In this document: positions 33,974-45,644 of the stretch, in pieces
Position numbering within the stretch: position 1 is the first letter of the stretch
How the letters are laid out: each line of letters opens with the position of its first letter
Source of the DNA: Microthyrium microscopicum
Taxonomy: Eukaryota > Ascomycota > Dothideomycetes > Microthyriales > Microthyriaceae
Assembly (NCBI GenBank): GCA_010405405.1
Contig: MU004242.1
Span: 1,101,769-1,165,768 of the forward strand
Direction: 5' to 3'
DNA length: 64,000 nt
Program-made: the position numbers and the translations under genes
Notes under the pieces: generated by a model
What the model was told of the DNA's origin: nothing
The model's database searches: none
Seen by the model: the letters and a program-made list of their open reading frames with translations, nothing else

Positions 33974-35663
33974 ATGTCCTCTTCATCATTCAACAACACC
34001 ACTGTCGTCACCGAAAAAATGGGTCATTTCTCATTCCTGCAGCAAGGCGTACCGCCCGAGATTCGCCTCATGATCTACAAGCTGCTTCTTATCTCTCCGG
34101 CAACTTCGAAATTAATTGAAAACAGCAGCGCGGACCTGAAGCATGACGGCCGAGAATTCCAATTAGAGCGGCAAGTGCCTGCAGCAGTAACGACTGATGA
34201 GCGCACTCTGTGGCCTGAGATACTTGCAACATGTAGCTTGTTCTATGAGGTAAGATTGACCCCTGCCGTTGTGAATCAGATCTATCAACTACAGCCGACG
34301 AAACGAGAAATTCTTCCATCAAGTTTCATGGCTCCCATAGAAGATGTTTATCAAGCGACTACCTTGAATGCCTCGAGACGTGATGGATATTGCGCGGTTT
34401 CACCACAAAAATACCATGTGATCTTTCCGCTGCGGGCCTTCGTTTCACCGCATGCTGGCTTGGTCATTACAATCTTATACTAATAAGTTCTAGGAAGCGC
34501 ATGAGATCTTATACCGCAACCATACTTTTCACTACGTTCGAAACCGTGGAGATCATCTGGCTGGTAAGATTGCCCCATGCCAAGTCACATATCTTGATCA
34601 AACTCGAAGAATCCAAAGATTTGTATTTGTCATTGCACACGATGCCTACCATATAATGCGTTATTCTTGGTATTATGATATGGTATCTACCAATTGCAAT
34701 ATGTGTTCTGCGGTTTTGCCATGAAATGGTCTTTCAGATGCCTCAGAATCTCAAACTGACAAATTCTAATAGATCACCTACAATCCGCTTTCAGTATCAA
34801 GTTCGTTCCTGTTATCACCAAGCTGTATCTGCGACAGAGCCCCATAGCTGGTGACCTCGACCGGATCTTCGGCTGCTTCACATCTCTGAAAAAGGTTCAA
34901 ATTAATATCACTTGGGGAGATATACTTTCCGAAGACGACTTTTACCCTTTCCGGCAGCATGACAGTCAGGATACTCGCTGGCTTCACATGATCCAGTACT
35001 TCCGTGCTCGACAGCCCGCCCTACAGGAATTCAGAATTCATTTCTTCCATCGTATCTGTCCTTCCTGCCACTCAAGCCATGAGTCTAGCTTATCAGACTA
35101 TGGCCGTTGGATGGGACTATCAGAACACGGCTCAATCGTTGGCATGTTGGCATGGCCTACTGGAATGGAGGAAGATGACGATAGCAGGTAAGATCTCCCT
35201 TCTTACAGTCAGCCCCCGAACATTGTACTCGATGGCCATCCTAGGATACGTTTCTGAACGAGTGCTATGGTTTCCACTTAGTGCGACCGGTTTTCATAAT
35301 CCACCAGGGATAGATTATGCGGTGGTCTCACAAGTTTTCCTTATACTGATAAGTTCCAGCTCAACAACGGCTGCAATGATCAGTCGGATAGGCTTTGCCG
35401 TTGATCCCCGGGCTAGCTTTAAGCTTCCACTCTCCTTCAGTATTCATCGAGAGCGGATGAAAAAGATCAAAGAATGGTTTGGTGACGAGCAAAATGGCTG
35501 GGAGTGGCTTTTCCAAGTCGTGACCAAATTCGATGGTCCTCCTTTGGTGCAAATGACAATACTGTCGAACCCGAATGCTCCAACCTTCGTGCGATGTGAG
35601 ACTCTTGGGGAATGGGGGCATCAGTCACGCGTCGAGGAGCTGTATCCCACAGATGAAGATTAG
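33974..35663 (+). CDS. F-box/2EXR-like protein, copy 3
   Basis: Predicted exons 33974-34249, 34494-34563, 34773-35187 and 35360-35663 give 354 residues with all phases consistent. The start ATG is the first in frame, with FLQQGVPPEIRLMIYKLLLIS as the F-box/2EXR-type motif and WPEILATCSLFYE continuing across the intron into EAHEILYRNHTFHYVR. The C-terminus RCETLGEWGHQSRVEEL matches the family ending. Introns of 244, 209 and 172 nt are longer than usual for this window. The last junction is least certain: an acceptor six bases upstream is also in frame. It lies head-on against copy 4, and the two share their last ~20 residues best. Confidence 0.7.
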
Positions 35664-36537
35664 GATTGTTGATGAATCTGTCGTTACAAGGCAGTTGCTG
35701 ATATTGTTACACTGCTATAAGATGTTGCTGCTTGTTAATAGACTCAAATGCCAGTCAATTGCTAGACATCATGATTACTGGGTCCCAATAAACTTCGAAG
35801 GCTCCCGTCAGCAGCGCCTTGTTACTTAATGTCTTATTTGCCATAGAGAGAGTTCACACTTTGTCGCTTTGTTATATGATGGAAACTATAGCATCCTGTG
35901 TCTGATAGTATCTGGGGCATTGAAACTGAAGAGGCACACGAATTGAATTGTCCATCGGTTGCCAGCACAGATGGATTGCGGGTTCGCACTATAGGCACTT
36001 TCAGATGATGCTAGTGTAGTCCATTTAAAGCTAACAAGTAAAAGCACTGATGTATCTTCAAATTTGTTTACTGCGACTACTCAACAGATCCAATGATCAT
36101 GCTAGCACCAGCAATTTGATATGACACCCTGAACTGATGGTTTGAACATCGATGCATAACAATTGTTGATGGATACTAAAACAGGTACCCGCTTTTGCTT
36201 TCCTTTTTGAGCTCGAGAAGTTGAAGCTAAATATGCAATAGTAAGAAAACTACATGCTTCAGGATCCCGCCCTGGTCAACTTCAGGCCAGTGTTCAATGT
36301 TGCCTCATACACCTTGGCTTGATTTCTCAAATGGCATGTTACTGTCCGAAAGGATATAGACCATCACGCTTGGTAAAGAACGTAGGCTTCGATTCTCAAC
36401 GTGGTCAACATTGCCCCACCCTCTTCACACACTAGATGGGAAATAATGTAGTCGATAATGAGGAGTGAAGAATCGGGGGCGTGAACACTGCTGTGTCATT
36501 CGAGATTCGTACACCGCCTTTCCATAATCTGAAGGGC
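35664..36537. other. Intergenic between convergent F-box-like copies 3 and 4
   Basis: 874 bp, AT-leaning, no supported coding frame and no clear repeat. Confidence 0.4.
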
Positions 36538-37932
36538 TTATAACTCCTCAAGTCTACTCATGTTGCCGTAAGCGCCTAATATCTCACACAAAACCCCCTC
36601 CCGCTTCTGTAGGAAAGTTAGCATGGATTTTTTGAACTTGAAGGCGCTCAGGAGCTCCTACCTTGCCCTTGTTGTAGGTCATATGTATCTCAGGCAGTGG
36701 AATGTCGGTTGCTGAGATAATGGTCTTGAAAGCCCAGTTCCAGATTTCCAAGTCGTGATTCTTCGTGTATGTCTCTTTTCCCATTTCACGAAGGATTTTG
36801 TTTTGGAAGAAGTCTCGATGAAAATCGAAGTTGCTGGGAACCTGAAAGCTGTCAGTATGAGGACATATTTCACGAGCCATAGCATACGACGACAGCCATG
36901 GAATTCTTTGGGGTCATCGAAAGTTGTCAAGAAATGTGGTTGGGCAGGAGGAAAATCTTACCCTACGCATACCGGCACTCTGATCTCGGAGTCGCTGGAG
37001 AAGCAAAGCTTCAGCCCCCTCGATATCGCCTAAGTAAAGACCGTTTGAGAAGGTCCAAAGCCATTCCTGTAACGCGGACATGATATCATCTTCGCCTCCA
37101 GTAGCTGCGAGCTCCTCACGGGTAGGCTTTACCCAAGGTACATATTCCTTCATAGCCTGCGAACGGTTAGTGCCTTTCTGAAGACCCGAAGTGGCTTACG
37201 GCAGCCACAACAACTTGAGATATCAACGGGACATATACTGATATGGGGAAAACTTACCATGTGACCGAGCACGCTGCCGTCTCTATCAGGTTTTTCTGCA
37301 GGACCCAGGTAGAACACACATTCTAACTGCTCGATTTGACGCGGTTGGGCCAAATTACTCAATGCCGCCAGAAAGAGGCCTATGTTTGACACCGAAAGCG
37401 CTGAGTCCTTCAACATGAACTTGACTGAAGTCAAGTTTGGGAAAGAATGTCGAATGGCAGAGGCGCCTCGCATTTGTGCCGGACCACTCAGACCGTGATC
37501 CCAGGACACAATTGTAGGCCAGTTGCTATCATTGGTGACCTGCAAGCGCTTGATCTGCTCGCTGTTGGCTGATGTTGAGGGAATCCACATTCCAAGGTCT
37601 CCCTCGCCCATCTTCAGGGTCCTTTTTTTGGGGGGGAAGCGTAGCGCTGGCCGAACGTCAAAGACATTTTTATTCCAGATCATGGACTGGAATTCGTGGT
37701 GGAATTGGCTGCAGGTGGATAAAATCGCAGCATTTAGTTGTTTTTGTTTTGAAAGATACAACGCGGCATCCTTTTCTTCGTCAGAATCATAATGCCATAA
37801 TGGCGTATTGTAGCCAATTCCGATAGGCTTTTGTGCGACCAGGAGATGCTCGAAGATCATTTCTCGAATCTCAAAAGGAAGAATATTCTGGAGGTAAGAG
37901 ACTCCGGATGGAGGTGGAACGAAGGCGGCCAT
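36538..37932 (-). CDS. F-box/2EXR-like protein, copy 4
   Basis: Exons 37932-37258, 37156-36962, 36841-36662 and 36606-36538 with introns of 101, 120 and 55 nt give 372 residues; every junction keeps the frame. The N-terminal LQNILPFEIREMIFEHLLVA is the family motif and AAILSTCSQFHHEF the following conserved block. The last exon reads KREGVLCEILGAYGNMSRLEEL, the family ending. A middle block (HSFPNLTSVKFML, then LSNLAQPRQIEQLECVFYLG) is typical of ascomycete proteins of this kind. Function is unknown. Confidence 0.75.
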
Positions 37933-39144
37933 TATATCGATCTTTATAGTGACAGAGTTATTATGATGGTATATTAGATTGGGGAAAGTGGGCTATTCTG
38001 TAGCAGGTCAGTCATCAATGTCTCGATTATGTTTCCTCGACACTAATACTTGACTCTTAGGTCACAATAACAGAGTCATATGAATTCTGCCATCGCAACA
38101 AGGGCTGCTTATGTTGACGATAGGCGGAAAACTTACAGTGCGCGCGTAGAGTATATCAGGAGTTGACGTAAAGTTGTAAAAGGCGGCTGAACGGCTTTGT
38201 GGGTGTAGCAATGAGGCAAGTAGATTGTAGTATGATCGGTGTTGTGGACGAAGGAAGTAAACAAAAATTCCGAGAGGGGGTTATAATGATTTCGAATGAC
38301 CGCGGTAAGTGACTTTAGTTTGTTTGGTGCTCACGCGGTGAAATTTATCTACGTACTAAAATTGAGTTACCGCTCAGCATGCAGTGAGGTAGCTGCTTGG
38401 AGGTGAGGTAAAATCCCGACGCTTGATTGAGATGACCGATGAAAAGAACGCATTTTATTTGGATGGCTTTTACAAGTCAGGGAACAGTGCCATGGCGTTG
38501 CGACGAAAAGATAGAAGATATGATGTTTATAGATTAGATCATAATTGTATAGAGTTGGGAGTATTCAATGTTCCTTTGCAGGTGTATGGCAGCCATCATT
38601 GTCAATCAGAGCAGGCTATGAAATCTTGATGCAGTTGCTAAGGTAGTCATCAGTAAGGAACCAAGACGTTTGAGTCTCGCGTGCAGAAAGAGTAAAGAAT
38701 ATTTGCGACCTCAAAGCTGGTTATTTCTGAGTCTGGCCATACCATAAATGAGCATCCGCCACTTACCTACACAATGACTAGCATGCGACGTGGAACACTC
38801 TATCGTGTCGACGATACCGAAATCTTCCAGCTCGCAGACGAATATCAACCACTCTGACTAGCCCTTCTCACAATCTTTGGATCCAACGATGCGCCCATGC
38901 TCTTTGGGTAGCATCGCAATTCGTAGCGAAAAGTGACATGTTGTGGGAAGATTTGACGACTCTAACGATACTTCGAGCATAGTTACTAAGGCTTTTTATG
39001 ATATGTCATGGTTTCGTCGTATGCGACTCGTCACTATTAGTCTAATTCAGAACGAGCAAATAAGTATATTCTAGCGGTACTTAGTCCGTCGCTGTCGCTC
39101 ATCTTCTTCCTTCACCACAACTTGCTTGACATAGAAATCTCAGC
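37933..39144. other. Intergenic, no recognisable gene
   Basis: 1.2 kb. A 66-codon frame near 38432-38629 has no motif. A stretch at 38770-38930 reads like decayed coding sequence in short pieces, but I cannot assign it. Confidence 0.35.
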
Positions 39145-41463
39145 ATGGCGGGCCGCATCTCTTCCAACAAAACCGATTCCTCGGTTGATTCACAGGTTCC
39201 TCCGGATCTTCTGCCTTCACAGCGCCTACGCCATCATCACGGCCGAACCTATCAAGTCGTGCGCTACATTCATGGGGAGTCTGATGCAGAAGACGATGAC
39301 TCTCCATGCTAATCTGAAGATGATATCGATGGTTTGGAAGTGTCACCCTCCACCTCCCAGGTTGCAGAGTCCTATCACACAGAATCCACTAACAACGACT
39401 ATGAAAACATCATTCCAATAGTGCCTTATCGGCTATCTTGTGTTCGTAGCCACCAACTCGACTCGGTCAAGCCACATCTCCCTAGTCACGCCCTTCGCAA
39501 TCTGCTGGAATACCTTCCCCTGGCTGGAGTGTGTGAAGAAATCGTTCGCAATGAGGTCGAGGAGGACAAATGGAAGAGCAAGGACAAGTTTCACGTTGTT
39601 CAATGCGCCCTTATGCTCTCCTTCCTGACAGCTATCCACCGTCCCACACTCAATGCGCTCATCGATGGCGATCTGGCATACCAAGTCGTTCACAAAGCCG
39701 ACATCAACGAGCGTGCTCGCAAAATGCGCGACGAAGCGCCCTATCAAATTGCCGGAATATACTACATTGTTCTCGCGGACAAGTGTGGTCTGAGTCCATC
39801 AACAACAGTTCTGATGCAGGTGTACGATCTGCTGCTTCATTACATGGAAGAGACTGAGGATATGGACCCCCAGTATTATGCTGCTTTCGAAGACTTGGAT
39901 AGCTTCAAGCATAGAGGCCTCCCGAAGAAATGGAAATCGAAGTGGCGCAAGCACTTGATGAAGATGTCTGCAGACCCAAATAACCGAGGCCAGCAGAAGT
40001 TCCAGATCAGCTCCACTCGCAAGCGGAAGCTCGAAACTTTCCTGAACAATCTGGACGGCATCCTGCAGCAGATCCCGGAAGCTGACCGCGACAAGCCATT
40101 CCCATACCCACTGCGCGATGTGGGCTTCAGCTCCGATATGCCTCGATGCTACAAGCAGCACGTCACACACCTCAGCACCAACTGGCTGATGGCTCTGCTA
40201 GACGCGGCGATCAACGTGACTGTTCGACGCAACAACGGCTTGGACAACAACGAGATGCCGTATCCCATGATGTACATCGTCTTAGGATTTCTATGGTCAC
40301 CGATCCATGCTTCCCTGGCTGAGTTTTCGCTCACACGTCTCGCTTCAGCCTACAGCGACAAAAGCGGCGTCGGTCTGAACACCCACCCAGCAGGCCGATC
40401 TGTTGGATTCCCACACGACGAGGCCGAGAGCGAAGACGACCGGAACGCGGCATTCGAAGCGGCTGCTGCATTCAGCTATACGAACTGCGCTCTATACGAC
40501 CGCAACGAAAAGGAGGAAAAGGTGAATTTCCCCCGTGTAAAACCACATATCTGACGCACATCCCTTTTCCATCGCTCTCGATGGCTACCACTAGCTGCTC
40601 GGGGGTTATGGGTGCCATCGAATCCGATGGGAGGAACGACGTTTTATGGTTGATCGTACGCTGACCAATTCCAGGCTCGCATCGCTCCAATTCTCGCAGA
40701 CCTCCGCGCCCAAGCTGAGGCCAACGCAAAGATACTAACGGCCCACGAGAACAAGGTGCGCAAAGCCAAAGACAACAAAGAGTATGACGCCGGAATCGAG
40801 CTGCTGGGCCGCGACTCGGATGTGGCACTGGAAGTGCTTTGGGAGCTCAGCCAAATGGTCCACAAGGCAGCTCAACCGGATCGCCATCGCGAATACGATG
40901 ATCCACTCCTGAGTCTGCCGGCCGCTCCTTCTGCATCGTCGCGCGCAATATCTGTTCCTGGTTCAGCAGAACCTTCCATCCAGCACGGCCCGATCACGGG
41001 TACCACGCGTCCTGGCCATCAGGCTACTGCGGCCGGGCCCGTCTACACGACCACTGCGCCGCCATCGACTCACTATACATATGGCGGACACACATCACTT
41101 CGACCAACGGGAAGCGCGACTACCACTCCGGTTGCTGCCACGGGCTCTACTGCACGTGGCCCTGGCTTGTTCTCTACTGGTGGTGTCATTCCTGGTATCG
41201 GGGCTGCTACAACGGGTTTCAATCTCGTGACCTCCAATCCTGCGCGCGGCTCTGGCTTGCTTCCCGATGGTGCTGCTTTGCCATCTGGTCGTGGCTCCGC
41301 TGTGTCTCCTCGTGGTGCTGCTGTCTCCCCGTCTGGGCCTGGCTCTGCGGTATCACCTCGCGGTCGTGGCCGTGGCTCTGGCACCCCTCGTGGACGGGGT
41401 CGCCCTGTCGGATCTGGGCTTGCCCCACTTCACGATGATCCAGACGAGGAGTATGTTCCTTGA
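39145..41463 (+). CDS. Unrecognised protein with RG-rich C-terminal tail; in-frame TAA near start
   Basis: From ATG 39145 the frame encodes 55 residues (MAGRISSNKTDSSVD..., then acidic) and meets TAA at 39310-39312. The same frame then stays open to 40521. A 153-nt intron (40522-40674, GCTGAC branch site) joins to ARIAPILADLRAQAEANAK and runs to the stop at 41463. The stop may be a nonsense mutation (CAA to TAA would be a RIP-type change), or may be removed by a phase-neutral intron at 39196-39360 (CAG|GTTCCT ... TCCCAG|GTT). The body (~400 residues) is rich in charged helices and matches no family I know. The last ~130 residues are Ser/Pro/Gly-rich with SPRG repeats and RGRGRGSGTPRGRGRP, an RNA-binding-type RGG-like tail. 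Nuclear or RNA-related function is only a guess. Confidence 0.55.
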
Positions 41464-42203
41464 GTAGCTGGTGGGTGGATGTTTGGCAGTGAGAGGCTTG
41501 CAAACGGGGCTCACGTCTGGGGCGCGGCAGCAGAGTGTATGCAATGTTAGGATTGGGGTTCAATGCCCATCTGTTTTGTACCACTGAGTTTATGTATCAA
41601 TTAAAACGAAACCGGAATTGTAAATTCAAGTCTTTTTGATCTGCCACTGTCGGCGCCTGCAATAATTTTACCATGCCTTTAGCCGCATATACATCGGCTT
41701 TCTTGCTTCGCAGGCAACAAAAGAAAGAATCTAATATCGTTCTGGGAAGCCTCCGGATGTGAACAACAGCAGAAATCCAAGACTTGCGCAAGGCCGAAAC
41801 ATATCTCCTAGGTAAGGTTCTGCAGCGCCGCTGGAACTGTAGTGGCCCACCATCGAGTTGTATGGTCCCCATCAACGGCTTCTGTCATGAACACATTCTG
41901 CGAAATTATCCGGTTCGTAATCTCGGCGGTCAAATCCAGCCACCAAACCTCGAATGGACATGTGGTTCTGCTTCATCGCGTCGTACAAGTGAGTCGTCCT
42001 GCGGAGGTGGCCTTTCTCCGGCTTCCTCGCTGGCGCAGCTCTCACGGGCGGACCTATTGCCGGCCGTGGTTTTGGTCTGTCGTTGCATCTCCCACTCCAG
42101 GCGTCTGGTAAAATATGCCGCGATGCTGCAGAAGCTTCAGCAAAAGGAACGATGCTGCCAGACTCCAAAGAGGAGACCTCTGTCCGGTAATGGCAGCAAT
42201 ACT

Positions 42204-42293
42204 CAGACAGCGCCTAAAAATAGGGTTCCAGGCTGGCGTATCTTTGTCCAGACAGCGCCTAAAAATAGGGTTCCAGGCTGGCGTATCTTTGTC
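42204..42293. repeat. Perfect 45-bp tandem duplication
   Basis: Two identical 45-bp units run head to tail (42204-42248 and 42249-42293), each beginning CAGACAGCGCCTAAAAATAG. Identity is complete, so the duplication is recent. One frame crosses it, repeating TAPKNRVPGWRIFV, but no gene is established there. Confidence 0.9.
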
Positions 42294-43317
42294 TTTGACT
42301 TTCGATGCAGGAAAGTAAGCTAACCTCACCAGAGCGCCGAGCGGCTAGAATTGCGGCGTGATGCTGATGGGTACCCTGCTCGGAGGCCGTCTTGGGTGAA
42401 ATTGTGATTGACGAACAGTTGTAGATCAACCCAGAGAGGTGAGGTCTTGTATCTGGGAACTGGCAGATCATAGTGATGTAGTCAGACACATCAAATCAGC
42501 CAAGTGACGCCTTGACTGCAACCAGACTGCCCGAAGCACAAACTCATTGGCATTGATGTTAATCCATGTGATGTTGTTCATAATGCTGGCGAATCTTTTG
42601 GCGAAGAGCTCGTCTGACATCATACAGCTATCTGATAGACACTTTTAAGAAGAGATGGTATCAAGGATTAAACCTTGCCGCTAACAAGCAGTATTTTATG
42701 AAACTTGATATGATTTCGACCACAGATCGCGCGAAGAGTATAGCGCCTGAAGAGCTTAAACAATGCTCTGGCCTGAGTACAGTGGCCGCAGATATTATAA
42801 GTGTAGAAATGGCATCTAACATGCGGCCAGGCTTGCGCAGCTGGCTGGCACAATTAAAGAGCTGAAGGGTACGCCAAAGTACTATTATAATGAGAAGGCG
42901 TTGTAGGTAGTGCTAGCACTACGCGACTATTCTGAATTTGAACTTTGGTGTTCTTGATGCTCGTCAATGTATAGCTGGGCAAGCTTCCTGTTCAATATAA
43001 TTTCATGTCGTTTTCAGCTACTTCCGCATATCGAGAACCCGTACCGGCATTCAAGTGCAGCCACGCGTGCAAATGAGATAGCCTCTTGCGCTTGAGTGAA
43101 TAAAGCGGGAAAGGAAACAAGGGCAGTGCTAATTAAATATTTTTTCAACACAAGATACGACCATCAGTGGACTTTCATATTTGGGCTTTGAACGTGATAT
43201 GATCAACTTGCATCTAATCAAGCAGACAATCAGAGCGTGAAGTAGCGGGTATTGGATGCAGCAAGTAGTAGAAATGCTTAAGACATGATGAATAGTGGAG
43301 AGAAACCTCCTGTATGT

Positions 43318-43460
43318 GCTGGAAACGTCCTGGCTACTGCGACTGATGGATCCAAAACGACAAGTTCGGCAGGTACTGGAAACACTTTGGCTGTTGCGAC
43401 TGATGCGTCAAAAATAATAAGCTCCGATTAGTGCTAGATATGTTCTAGCTGACTGGCTAT
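43318..43460 (+). repeat. Degenerate ~57-bp tandem repeat, coding-like
   Basis: Units start at 43318, 43375 and ~43433. The first two translate in one frame as AGNVLATATDGSKTTSS and TGNTLAVATDASKIISS after an ATG at 43285. The third is degraded and follows a TAG at 43429-43431. The small frame (43285-43431, 48 residues) may be a relic of a repetitive protein. Confidence 0.5.
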
Positions 43461-44799
43461 TACCGGTGGCGGTGAGAGGCCTCCCAATCCGTCTACGTCT
43501 ATAGCGATGAAACGCATCTCAGTCGACCCTGGGCAAACGGGTCGATTGATGTAGCATCGCCGGTGCGACTATCGGGCCACATACCTGCCGCAAGACAAAA
43601 TATCTTGTTTGGTCTCATGTTACTTCGGCAGAAACCGATGGATAGATTGGTTTAGTTGGCTCACAATATGGCTTCATCAGATTGGCAAAGCGTCGGCTTG
43701 GGGCCAACCGCACTGCTCTTTGCGAGCGCCTCGTTGCGTTGCATAGAGAATGTACAAACGAATCAAGCGCGAATGGGGGAAAGAGCGACGCGCACCAGGG
43801 AAAATCGAACCTGGGTGATATTGCCAACAGATGACTTTCAGCCGCCCATAGTATGAAACGTGTAGAAAGTGACAGTCTCTTGGGGCATGGCGATCTGCTG
43901 AAGACACCAACAGTGCATCACTACTGCTGACTGCTTATCATCATATTCAAGAATGATTCTTACTTTGTACTGAATACCCCGAGCACCTGTAATATCAAGA
44001 TTGCAGTCAAAAGTACACCTCCAAGCATTCTGGTGACTGGAGAACGACCCAAAGAAGACGCCAGTCGTAACATGTGTCGTTGCATCCCTCGCTAGCTCAA
44101 GACGATAGTCGACGGAGCGGTTGAGCCAAAATCAGAATATACTTTGTATGTTAAAAAGTCCGGATTGCCTATTTGTTCAAGGCTCGTTACGCGTCCAAGC
44201 GGCGGCATTCGACAGCACCATAAAAATCCTCAGGTCGTCCAATATCAAACACTCCGTATTCTGCGGATCGCCGGGCCTTACTGCGGTGCACTTTCAGACT
44301 GTATTACGTGCCAGAAGAGACAAGCAGGCCATGTGGCTCTGATCAGTTTATCTTGGGCGGATAAGTAGCTACTGTCTCAAACAAGTTTTGCGCCAGCGCA
44401 GCATCCTGATTGTCATGATTATACGGCGAGTGTGCTGCAAAGAATAAGCGCAAATCCCCTTGGATAAAAATCTGCACAAGAGGGATCTGGCGATGAACGT
44501 AAAGTCATTACTCCCCAAAGTGGATTGGGCACTGGGCATTTGATTCAGCGACCTAGCGATAACTCCTGGTGTAGCATACGACCTCCGCGGCACGACCTAG
44601 CAACAGAAGGGATGCGGTTCACACTATATGTTCTTATACGGCGTAAGCGATTGCAGATATAAGCTTCCATACAAGCAACCATGTACCTGTGCGGTTCGCG
44701 AAATCGTATCGCCAAAGGTTCGTGTAGCCGGATGGTAATGTGACATAGGTTGAAGGTGGAGGATAAAGTCGCTGATTATGCAGAGATCGGGTTTATGGA

Positions 44800-45030
44800 A
44801 GCGGACGTTACAAGTGACGCAGGAAAAGGGCGGTTCGTTGATCGTATCGATGTCAAGTTCATGTAACTAGGCTTTGAAAGTGAGGCAGCCAGAGGGAAGA
44901 GGGATTATTCGCGGATCGTATCGAGGTCAAGATCATGTCAGCGGAGGTTCCAAGTAGCGCAGACAGAGAGGGGAGAATCTTGAATCATGGACTGAAAGTA
45001 GCCATTGAAAGAATCGTGTTCGATAGATCG
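44800..45030. repeat. Diverged tandem repeat (~100-bp period)
   Basis: The blocks GATCGTATCGATGTCAAG (near 44838) and GATCGTATCGAGGTCAAG (near 44916) recur with similar flanks (GCGGACGTTACAAGTGACGCAG against GCGGAGGTTCCAAGTAGCGCAG) and a third, weaker copy near 45015. No gene is evident. Confidence 0.4.
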
Positions 45031-45579
45031 AGGTCTGCAAGCTCTTGTCAACATCCCGCCATGCTGCCTGTCAGGTACCTGGAAGACTGAATGCGCTGCA
45101 ATTTAGCATCGTACTGGCTGACCAGAAGTGTTGCGCAGGAAAAGTGAATGTTATTCTTTATCTCCGATTTTTGGTCGAGGCTTGGAGTTGCAAGTTGCCT
45201 CCCAAGGTTGAACCAAGTGCATGGATTCTATGCGCGCGTATAAACCCAGCCCTAGCGCCTACCGAGATAAGGGGGCGAAAACAAAACAAAGACTCAGGGG
45301 TCAGGGGTCAGTACAGACTGTACAACTGTTCCGCAGAATGTGAACAGCCCTTACTGGGGAGCGTTAGCAGTTCTGTTTGGTGCAGGATTTGTGCACAATT
45401 TGGGCAGAGGGCAATTTAAGTCTAAACTATAAGAGGCCTTAGCTCACGCCTCAAAGCGCTTCCTAAAAGTTACAAAATAAGGTAAGGTTAGCTAGTAGAA
45501 ATCTATAAACTAATGGCTCTAGTCTATATTATTGTCTAGCTAAGAGTAGCTAGGCAAAACGGCTACCTGGCACTAAAAG

Positions 45580-45644
45580 TCTGCCAAAATCCTGCGTTAG
45601 TCGCTTTTGCTAAGCTCTAGCGCCATTTGCAGGATTTTGGCAGA
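45580..45644. repeat. Hairpin with perfect 16-bp arms
   Basis: TCTGCCAAAATCCTGC (45580-45595) is perfectly complementary to GCAGGATTTTGGCAGA (45629-45644) across a 33-nt loop. The surrounding 45420-45660 is TA-rich with many AGCTAG words. It could be the core of a small inverted-repeat element. Confidence 0.5.

Noticed and set aside
41784-42323. 179-codon frame containing the 45-bp tandem repeat
   Set aside because: Overlaps other frames of similar length on both strands and shows no domain; the duplication itself lengthens it.
43780-43830. tRNA-like B-box (GGTTCGATTTT) on the minus strand
   Set aside because: The putative T-arm has a 10-nt loop, and no matching D-arm, anticodon arm or acceptor stem can be drawn.
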